A stretch of 12,620 bases of DNA, taken from assembly GCA_021798635.1 (NCBI GenBank), contig JAJZGH010000136.1, forward strand, positions 1 to 12,620, given 5' to 3'. Shown piece after piece: positions 6,262 through 12,620 of this stretch. How positions within the stretch are numbered: position 1 is the first letter of the stretch; every line of letters starts with the position of its first letter. A program made the position numbers and the translations under genes. Origin of the DNA: Planctomycetota bacterium. Lineage in GTDB: Bacteria > Planctomycetota > Phycisphaerae > WQYP01. The notes under the pieces are model-generated. The model had not been told where the DNA came from, ran no database searches, and worked only from the letters and a program-made list of their open reading frames with translations.

Positions 6262-7509
6262 TTACTGAGCCACCGTTTCCAAGCCGTTGACCGGCTGTCC
6301 GCTGTCTTTGTCCCGAATTACTTTAACACCGACATCTTCCGGCCGACCATCGCTAATATGAAAACTGCCGATAAGTTTTGTGCCGTCCGGCATCTGGCAG
6401 ATGAGCGTTGGCAAGTGCGATGCGGAATCAAGAGACCATGTGCCCACACGGGTGGATTCATGCATCGCATGGGTCAGCAAACTTGGCGGCAGCCAGAGTC
6501 GATTCGGAAAATGATAAACCTTCAGTGTGCCATCCTGCGCGGCGGCAAAAAAATGTTTTGCGGAATAGAATCGTTGTTTAAGGGTTATCGCCCGGGCCAG
6601 AAAATTAGTTAAAGCTTGCGTTTGCACACGGGCATATAGTTCCGCTGTGGCATTCGGCGGCAGGTTCATCCAGTATTTAACGTACAATCGCTGAAAAGCC
6701 AGATCGTTATCGCCAAATATCCGATCCCATGCGGTTTCCGCGTCAAATCCGTGCCGGTATAGCCGCAGATATTGGGTAAAGGGCACGCCATAGCGCCCGT
6801 GGTTGGCATAGGCGAGAAAATAAATCATCGACCATGCTTCATCATAGTTCGTGCCCATAAGCACATCATTCCATTTGCTGTAGCTCATTTCGCGCATGGC
6901 GTGAATGGTTTTAAATTTATTGTGCTTGATTTCATATTTGATCAGTGCTTCGCGATAGGGCGGTATCCAGCCGGTGACAAAACTTGAACCGGTAAATAAT
7001 CCCTCCCCAAAAAATTCCGCCGTTCCCTCATTGGCCCACGCCGGTAGAAACCGATGGATAAAAGCGAACGTGAATTGGTGGAACCCCTCGTGCTGAATGA
7101 TATGCCAGACTTGGTGATCCAGCCGGCCTCCGCCAATGGCCATCAGCCATTGACCTGCGTAGGTGTATTCAAACACCCCGGCGCTGCCCGGCATTCCGCC
7201 GTCCGCGTAATATTCCTTGGAATTTTTGAAAATATAAAATGGCAGCTTCTGGGTCACCGCCCCGCCAAAAATCGCATGGAGCCGCTTCTCATAAGCCTCG
7301 GCGACAAAATTCATCCGCAGCCATATTTGCCGCAACTTTTTCAGACTCACATCCGTGTGAAAGGTATAAAAGCCCGGCGCGTTATACACTTTCAGATGCG
7401 TAGAACCAAGATTGTTTTTGGGATAAGCCTCCGCCCTCGGGCCTGCCAATACAAGGCCCGTGGCAACCATGAATCCCATGATCCATTTGTAACAATATCG
7501 TATCCTCAT
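6262..7509 (-). CDS. Secreted DUF1570-type protein with HEXXH zinc-metalloprotease motif
   Basis: 415 residues. An N-terminal signal peptide is clear: basic start, hydrophobic core at about 10-22, and a likely cut after PRAEA (residue 28). The central domain has H140-E-G-F-H144, a full HEXXH zinc site with Glu141 as catalytic base. Then NEGTAEFFGEG begins at residue 160, whose Glu161 is placed as the third zinc ligand of gluzincins. This combination is typical of DUF1570, a family common in planctomycetes and without a well-defined substrate. The C-terminal 130 residues hold a beta-rich segment (about 355-400) without known motifs. A peptidase acting outside the cytoplasm is the natural reading, but activity is not proved. 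It follows gatB by 16 bases, with AGGGA (plus-strand 7520-7524) ten bases before the ATG, so it is probably co-transcribed with gatB. Confidence 0.85.
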   Translation of the reverse strand: MRIRYCYKWIMGFMVATGLVLAGPRAEAYPKNNLGSTHLKVYNAPGFYTFHTDVSLKKLRQIWLRMNFVAEAYEKRLHAIFGGAVTQKLPFYIFKNSKEYYADGGMPGSAGVFEYTYAGQWLMAIGGGRLDHQVWHIIQHEGFHQFTFAFIHRFLPAWANEGTAEFFGEGLFTGSSFVTGWIPPYREALIKYEIKHNKFKTIHAMREMSYSKWNDVLMGTNYDEAWSMIYFLAYANHGRYGVPFTQYLRLYRHGFDAETAWDRIFGDNDLAFQRLYVKYWMNLPPNATAELYARVQTQALTNFLARAITLKQRFYSAKHFFAAAQDGTLKVYHFPNRLWLPPSLLTHAMHESTRVGTWSLDSASHLPTLICQMPDGTKLIGSFHISDGRPEDVGVKVIRDKDSGQPVNGLETVAQ

Positions 7510-7525
7510 AGGTCAATGGTCCCTG

Positions 7526-9046
7526 TCAGGATTCCTGCGCTGCGGCATTGAGTTTGGCTTCTAGAATTTCCCCAACGAGTTTGGGATCAGCCTTCCCTTG
7601 GCTGGCCTTCATGACCGCGCCGCGTAAAAAGCCCAGTGAAGCCTGTTTTTTCTTCGGATTAGTTTTGTAATCGCTGATCGCCTGCGGATTGGCCGCCATC
7701 GCCTGCATCACCCAGGCTTCGGTCTGGTTTTGATCCCGCACCTGCACCAGGCCTAATTCCTGGGCCGCCTGGGCCGGATCAGCATCCACGTGCTTGACCA
7801 GATATTCAAAAATGGGCACCGCCGATGTCGCACTGATGCCGCCGGATTCAATAAGTTCCGCGAGCTTGGCGTACTGTTGCGCGGTGACGGGAAGATCACT
7901 GATTAACACGGTGGCGGCTTCGGCGGAAGCGGCTTCATTGGCCATTTTCGCCGCCGGGCCTAAAAACAGATTGGTCAGCCGCCGCACCGGCGCTCCCAGC
8001 GCCGCCGCCCGATCAAATAAATCCGCTACCTCGCGTTCTTCAGTTAATGAAAATGCCTCCTTGCCGGACATGCCAAATTTTTCCTGATACCGCTTTCTCC
8101 GGGCAATGGGCAGTTCCACCACGCCAGAGCGAATATCACTGATCCATTGCGGCGCTACATGCAGCGGAACAAGATCTGGATCGGGAAAATAGCGGTAATC
8201 ATGGGCTTCTTCTTTTTCTCTCTGCAGCAAGGTCATGCCTTTATCATCATCCCAGCCGCGGGTGGATTTCCCCTGACTGGGGGTAACATCCGGGTTGGCG
8301 AGAAACTCGGCCAACTGCCGCTGAATTTCATAGCTGCACGCCCGTTCCACAGAGCGGAAGCTGTTAAGATTTTTAACCTCGGTGATGGCCGTCTTCATGG
8401 TCTTGCCATTGTGATAGATATGTAAATTGATATTAGGCTCAAAACGCATATGCCCCTGCTGCATAATGCCGTGCGAAACCGCCAGGTACCGGCAAATCCT
8501 GCGGAGTTCCTCCCCAAAAAGCCGGGCTTCTTCCGGGCTGTGCAGGTCCGGCTCGGTGACAATTTCCAGCAGCGGTGTTCCGGCACGATTCAAATCCACC
8601 AGCGATTCCGTCATGCCGGCTTCATGCATCAATTTGCCCGCATCTTCTTCCAGATGCGCCCGGCGAATGCGAATGGTTTTACTGCTGCCATCAGGTAACG
8701 GCAATTCAATAGCACCGGGACCGCAAAGCGGCTGATCATATTGGCTGATCTGATAATTTTTTGGTAAATCCGGGTAGTAGTAGCTTTTGCGGTCCCACTT
8801 GGTCTGCGCCGCGATTTGGCAGTTCAGGGCCAACCCCACCATCATCGCCATCTCCACCGCCCGTTTGTTAATGACTGGTAATACGCCGGGCAGCCCCAGA
8901 ATCACCGGGTCCACCTGCGAATTCGGTTCGCCGCCAAACCCATTGGCGGCTCCCGTAAACATTTTGGATTTAGTCGCCAACTGTACATGGATTTCCATGC
9001 CAATCAGCACCTTATATTGCGGTTCAACAGCAGTGGTCGTGGACAT
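7526..9046 (-). CDS. gatB: Aspartyl/glutamyl-tRNA(Asn/Gln) amidotransferase subunit B
   Basis: 506 residues, close to the usual length. GatB is the tRNA-binding and kinase-like subunit of GatCAB, which phosphorylates the Asp or Glu on mischarged tRNA(Asn) or tRNA(Gln) and transfers ammonia delivered by GatA. Signature blocks seen in order: IGMEIHVQL (15-23), LPGVLPVIN (52-60), YPDLPKNYQISQYD (91-104), HLEEDAGK (131-138), RAGTPLLEIVTEPD (154-167), EVKNLNSF (223-230) and HDYRYFPDPDL (282-292). The C-terminal YqeY-like tRNA-binding tail covers about 440-506. The start has AAGGA (plus-strand 9054-9058) seven bases upstream. It lies 27 bases after the large gene and 16 before the DUF1570 gene. gatA and gatC are not in the window and must be encoded elsewhere. 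Confidence 0.98.
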   Translation of the reverse strand: MSTTTAVEPQYKVLIGMEIHVQLATKSKMFTGAANGFGGEPNSQVDPVILGLPGVLPVINKRAVEMAMMVGLALNCQIAAQTKWDRKSYYYPDLPKNYQISQYDQPLCGPGAIELPLPDGSSKTIRIRRAHLEEDAGKLMHEAGMTESLVDLNRAGTPLLEIVTEPDLHSPEEARLFGEELRRICRYLAVSHGIMQQGHMRFEPNINLHIYHNGKTMKTAITEVKNLNSFRSVERACSYEIQRQLAEFLANPDVTPSQGKSTRGWDDDKGMTLLQREKEEAHDYRYFPDPDLVPLHVAPQWISDIRSGVVELPIARRKRYQEKFGMSGKEAFSLTEEREVADLFDRAAALGAPVRRLTNLFLGPAAKMANEAASAEAATVLISDLPVTAQQYAKLAELIESGGISATSAVPIFEYLVKHVDADPAQAAQELGLVQVRDQNQTEAWVMQAMAANPQAISDYKTNPKKKQASLGFLRGAVMKASQGKADPKLVGEILEAKLNAAAQES

Positions 9047-9073
9047 TAATGAATCCTTCTTCTGATTATCTTA

Positions 9074-12000
9074 TCAACGGCTGATGCCGGGGCCATTGCC
9101 CGCGGATTTCCGTGGCCCGGATTTTACCGCTTTTGCACCGTTGCCTCCAGCATGGTGCGAGGCATCCGTTTCGGCGAGCTTGTAAGCTGCGGCCGTGCCA
9201 CTTGTGATTTCGGAAAGTACGCGCCCAGCCAGGGCCAGCCCCGTGGAACGCCCGCCAACGGCCTTGTATCCCGGCCAAGCCAAGTTGGAAAAATGCTGTT
9301 CTTTTCCAACTAGAAAATGGAAACGCAAGACCATCCCTTTTGATGTCACCTGAACTGGGCGGCCGGAGCGCCTAACCTGAAACTCGACTCCGCGGTTGGT
9401 GGGCTGGCTGAGGGAGAATTGGCGCATTTCAAACGTCGTCAGGCTACCAATTTTCTTCGATCGAAGCAGCAACGCTCCAGTTTCAGTGCCGGCCAAGAAC
9501 TTTGTGATGCCCGCGGCCGTGTGCAGGTAACAAGACCCCAATTGCTGAGCTAACGGGCGGGAGGCGTATGGATTGGTGGAAAATGGCATTCCCAACCGGT
9601 ATACCCATCCATTTTCCGAATAGCGATGAACTGAAAACAACGCGCCAGCATGAATGTTCCCGGAATCATAGCGGTGTAATCGCGCGTTGCCGGACGAAAA
9701 TGATTCCAAGTGCTTCTGCCCTATTCGCAGCGCCATAAAAGGCTTACCACTCAGGCTTCCAAACAACTGAATAACACGGGTTGTCGCGGCTAAATAGCCG
9801 AAAAATGCCGGCTTCCCCACGGCGCTGAAGTGCACGGTGATCTCGAATCCGGTCGGCTTGCGTGTCAGCCAGATGTCCACTGCGTGTAATGCCGTGACGC
9901 ATTGTTGGAAGTATTTTCGATAGCTAAGACTTTCTGAAGCCAGCAAATTCAGATTCGTCACCCACGGGCTTTTGGGGAACTCTTTCACCGCGTTGAGTGC
10001 GGTCTGGCGGGCAGTGTCTGATTGGCGGAGCCGAAGTTCACAATAGCCAAGGATAAATGCTGTTCGAGCCGAATCCCGATGCAAACGGGCCAAGTCGTTG
10101 CCATAAGTGCAGGCCCGCTTCCATTGGCCGGTAGCAGCGTATAGCTGTTCAGCATCGCGCATCATTGTAGGATTCACGTGCCGGTGGAGACTCCTGTGAA
10201 TCAGATAGAGCGTCAGATACGGGCTTATTTCACTCTTTTTTATTCTCGTCAGTTTCTCAATGCGCTCGACGGGTGTCAGGCCGGGTTGGGCAAAAATGTG
10301 CCACACGCTTGCGAGCGTTTTATCCGATGCGGCCAGGGAGACGACTGCCCCGCGGAATTCCTGTGCGAGCTTGGCCCAACCCGCTTGCATGGCTATAGCC
10401 TCGCAAAAAACGGCGCTTACCCTGTGCCCGGTACCGAAAATATCAGCCCGGTCATTGGTATTTCCGAATTCCTGAAGGCCATAGTAAATGACACGCAGGA
10501 TCGCTGCTTCGCGGGGCGGGCTCATTTTATTGGCGTTGTGTTTGAGAAGTGCCTGGACTAAATTTCCGAACTTCGAAGCTGTGGTAAATCGTGTTAAGTC
10601 ATAGCGCCCCTGCAGGCTCGAACCGTAGAACAGCACCAACCACCTTTCAAGCCTGCCGGCAACAATGGGTTGTTTTGCCAGCCTGGCCAACATGAATCCA
10701 GTAAATAATTTTTCCGGTGTAAGGGCAGAGTTGGGGTTTTTCCTGGACCACGCAAGCAACTTCTTCGCTTCTTGCCGCGCGGATGCGGAGAAATGGGGCG
10801 GAAGAGCCGGGCCGGTGCCGTTAAATGCGGGCGGCAACTTCGCCGGATATTTTATGAGGGCCTTTGCCTTAAGGGCGGCGATGTAATCATGGTCGCTGCC
10901 GTGCTCCAACGAAATAACCGTTGTCGTAAGGTTGTCCAAAATCCTAAACCATCCCGGCAGCAAGGCGGATGCGTCCTTAAGCGCGGCGGCCATGGATTTC
11001 TTTTGTTGGAGCACACCCCCGGCCGGCCACTTTGGCGGCGAGATCGAAAAATGCGGAGATGAACTCCCTACAAGGCTCAGCTCGGCGTGGTCGCCGCACG
11101 TCAATTTCAAAAGATGGTGCGTACGATTCAGCGTGGCGGAAATCTCCATCCATTTCGGATTTGAGATGCCTGCAATGACCACGTCAAAGGACGTTTTGCC
11201 GTCTCGATTTCGTTGCTGAGAGAAGAACACGCCGAACCGACGGGCTTGGTGGAAAAACTGCATTGCTCCGGCGTAAGTCTTGAGCGACGCTGGCAGATAA
11301 CGTGCCAAGATCCCTTTTGCATCAAGTTCGGAAGTGCCGAGATTCGACAGGACATCGGCCAGATATGAAGATGGGGATATATCGCTGGGCGAGGCCTGTC
11401 CTGCCAGCCCCAGCGGTACGCGTAAGGTGCGCTTTCCGCTGGGGTTAAAAAGTCGCAACGCTCTGGGGTTCCAAGCAATCGCGGCGACCACATCGCCGTT
11501 TTTCCGTATCTGAATATTCCCGGCGCGGCCGGCTACTCCGCCGTAGAGCCTCCAGACGGCCTTGTGCTTACCGTTAAGCATTGCACGAATTTCATATCCC
11601 CGGACGTTGTTACCCACGGCGTGCAGGAGCTGCAAAACTTGCGACACGACCTGGCGCTCGGCATCGCTCTGGCCGGCTGCCAGCTTAGCGAGCTTCAGCG
11701 CATCTGGTTCCCAAGGGCTTTTCGGAAAATCCGCCGCCAGTTGTTTTGCCGCCTTGGCCGCGCGATTTGGCCGCCCCAAAACAGCATCGCAGTACACGAA
11801 AAAAAATTCTACATGGGCGTTGGATTCCTCGTGCCTGCTTCCGGCTAACAGGTCCAGCGCACGCCGGAAATGGCCGTTTAATATCAGTTCTTCGGCGTGC
11901 CGTTTCAGCAGCTTTTTTGATGACCGCAGGGCTGCTGGCATACAGTGCAAATAGTACCGTTCAAGAAGGAATGTCGGCTCAGTTTGCCCCAACCTTCCCA

Positions 12001-12620
12001 GCAATCGGAACTTTGCAAGGGGCGTCATGGCCCGGTCAACGACCACTTCGCGTATCTCATCTCCGGCCAGGGCCTTGGGATATTTTCCATCCGAGGAGGA
12101 AGGCTCCGTGGCTCCGAGCATCTCATCGGCGACCTGGGTATCTCCGGCTTTGTGCGTCGCCAGGTAGCACAGCAGGGCATCCTGGAATGTGTTTTTATAA
12201 ACCGCGTGGATGCCGAAACGCGATAGTCCACTGCGGACCACGCCGTCTATAATGCGGGCATAGCGTTTCTCAGGGTGGTAAGTGAACCACCGTAAAAGGC
12301 TCGATACAACTGCCCGGTAGGCTGCGCCGCTCGGGGGCGAGATGGGGCCGGCGCGTGGGCCGGGGATATTGGCGAGAAAGTAGCGGGCCTCATTGCTGCC
12401 GGGAAAATCTAGAATCAGCCGGCGTTGCGCAATGCTCAAATCCTCCGGATCATCGCCCCGTACGGTCGCTGCCATGAGAACTCGGAAAAGCAGCCGGGGG
12501 CTGTCCGGCGATTTCGGGTGCTGCTTGGCCCAAGCCAACGCGGCGATCGCGATTTTCTCGAATTTGGCGTGGCTGACATACAAAACATCGCCCGAGCCGA
12601 AAGTCGCAGCATTTGCCTTT
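9074..12620 (-). CDS. Very large TPR-like repeat protein, 5' end beyond the window, made of two homologous units
   Basis: The frame is open to the right edge: twelve further codons lie before the TTG at 12581-12583, which has no ribosome binding site. The gene is therefore truncated by the window, and at least 1181 residues are seen (numbering below from the TTG). I do not recognise a named family. Helical TPR- or HAT-like stretches occur at about 225-305 and 805-890, each with a D/E-F-P-K-S-P-W box (285-291 and 868-874). Beta-rich stretches follow (about 330-520 and 912-1110). These two halves repeat: residues 1-585 align collinearly with 595-1169. The beta part could be a LolA/LppX-like fold, judged only from the strand pattern and an S-x-G-x-x-x-L-x-x-Y-like segment near 962-972. 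The C-terminus is Gly/Ser/Lys-rich. It lies 27 bases upstream of gatB and is probably co-transcribed with it. Export is plausible, but the N-terminus is missing. Confidence 0.85.
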   Translation of the reverse strand, partial: KANAATFGSGDVLYVSHAKFEKIAIAALAWAKQHPKSPDSPRLLFRVLMAATVRGDDPEDLSIAQRRLILDFPGSNEARYFLANIPGPRAGPISPPSGAAYRAVVSSLLRWFTYHPEKRYARIIDGVVRSGLSRFGIHAVYKNTFQDALLCYLATHKAGDTQVADEMLGATEPSSSDGKYPKALAGDEIREVVVDRAMTPLAKFRLLGRLGQTEPTFLLERYYLHCMPAALRSSKKLLKRHAEELILNGHFRRALDLLAGSRHEESNAHVEFFFVYCDAVLGRPNRAAKAAKQLAADFPKSPWEPDALKLAKLAAGQSDAERQVVSQVLQLLHAVGNNVRGYEIRAMLNGKHKAVWRLYGGVAGRAGNIQIRKNGDVVAAIAWNPRALRLFNPSGKRTLRVPLGLAGQASPSDISPSSYLADVLSNLGTSELDAKGILARYLPASLKTYAGAMQFFHQARRFGVFFSQQRNRDGKTSFDVVIAGISNPKWMEISATLNRTHHLLKLTCGDHAELSLVGSSSPHFSISPPKWPAGGVLQQKKSMAAALKDASALLPGWFRILDNLTTTVISLEHGSDHDYIAALKAKALIKYPAKLPPAFNGTGPALPPHFSASARQEAKKLLAWSRKNPNSALTPEKLFTGFMLARLAKQPIVAGRLERWLVLFYGSSLQGRYDLTRFTTASKFGNLVQALLKHNANKMSPPREAAILRVIYYGLQEFGNTNDRADIFGTGHRVSAVFCEAIAMQAGWAKLAQEFRGAVVSLAASDKTLASVWHIFAQPGLTPVERIEKLTRIKKSEISPYLTLYLIHRSLHRHVNPTMMRDAEQLYAATGQWKRACTYGNDLARLHRDSARTAFILGYCELRLRQSDTARQTALNAVKEFPKSPWVTNLNLLASESLSYRKYFQQCVTALHAVDIWLTRKPTGFEITVHFSAVGKPAFFGYLAATTRVIQLFGSLSGKPFMALRIGQKHLESFSSGNARLHRYDSGNIHAGALFSVHRYSENGWVYRLGMPFSTNPYASRPLAQQLGSCYLHTAAGITKFLAGTETGALLLRSKKIGSLTTFEMRQFSLSQPTNRGVEFQVRRSGRPVQVTSKGMVLRFHFLVGKEQHFSNLAWPGYKAVGGRSTGLALAGRVLSEITSGTAAAYKLAETDASHHAGGNGAKAVKSGPRKSAGNGPGISR
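9077..12583 (-). repeat. Protein-level tandem duplication in the large gene, period about 580-595 codons
   Basis: Pairs that line up (unit A / unit B): LAWAKQHPKS 16-25 / LAWSRKNPNS 610-619; MTPLAKF at 186 / LTPVERI at 769; DFPKSPW 285-291 / EFPKSPW 868-874; LHAV 320-323 / 899-902; YEI 330-332 / FEI 913-915; LKTYAG 434-439 / LHTAAG 1020-1025; TSF 464-466 / TTF 1049-1051; HFS 511-513 / 1097-1099. The offset stays between 579 and 594. Unit A occupies roughly 10829-12583 and unit B roughly 9077-10800. The copies are diverged, so the DNA itself is not repetitive. Confidence 0.7.

Noticed and set aside
11799..11806. A8 tract (T8 in the coding strand) in the large gene as a slippage site
   Set aside because: It encodes an ordinary Phe-Phe run in a gene of more than 3.5 kb, where one such tract is expected by chance.
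12581..12583. TTG as the start of the large protein
   Set aside because: No Shine-Dalgarno precedes it, the frame continues open to the edge, and the bases before it resemble the linker between the two internal units. The true start lies outside the window.
1..12620. Search for tRNA, CRISPR arrays, insertion-sequence ends, toxin-antitoxin or phage-defence genes
   Set aside because: No cloverleaf, regular spacer repeats, transposase motifs, terminal inverted repeats or known defence domains were seen by reading both strands.

Overview
The window is bacterial, compact, and of moderately high GC. Gene content points to a Gram-negative-type envelope: type IV pilin-like pseudopilins, a lipobox lipoprotein, a secreted DUF1570 zinc-metalloprotease-like protein, and a very large repetitive TPR-like protein. 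DUF1570 proteins and big repeat proteins next to a GatCAB gene are most familiar from Planctomycetota, so a planctomycete (perhaps Phycisphaerae-like) is my best guess. That is an inference from family distribution, not something the bases prove.

Layout. Bases 1-1036 (+) are the end of a pseudopilin operon: the 3' tail of an upstream gene, a pseudopilin with a canonical prepilin-peptidase site and Glu+5, and a second pseudopilin-like protein lacking Glu+5 (GspK/PilX type). Both junctions are 4-base ATGA overlaps. The first junction also has a hairpin that masks the Shine-Dalgarno of the downstream gene. Bases 1135-2925 (+) hold a good sigma70-type promoter and one Ala-rich helical lipoprotein of unknown function. 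Bases 2926-3118 are a short convergent spacer with one small hairpin.

Everything from 3119 to the right edge is on the minus strand, in two blocks. The block transcribed first (right edge to 6262) is a huge protein open at the window edge, then gatB (aspartyl/glutamyl-tRNA amidotransferase subunit B), then the DUF1570 protein, with gaps of 27 and 16 bases. After a 185-base spacer with two inverted repeats comes galM (aldose 1-epimerase), an exported glutathione peroxidase, and a membrane GT2/GT21-like glycosyltransferase, with gaps of 64 and 20 bases.

How the genes fit together: the pseudopilins belong to a secretion or pilus apparatus whose other parts lie to the left. gatB is housekeeping; gatA and gatC are not here. 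galM, the peroxidase and the glycosyltransferase act on sugars, peroxides and probably glycolipids, but adjacency is the only evidence linking them. I see no tRNA, rRNA, insertion sequence, CRISPR array or phage gene. The strongest non-routine observations are the internal duplication of the large protein (two collinear units of about 580 residues, each a helical TPR-like half plus a beta-rich half) and the masked Shine-Dalgarno in the pseudopilin operon. I did not find a clear new defence or mobile system.
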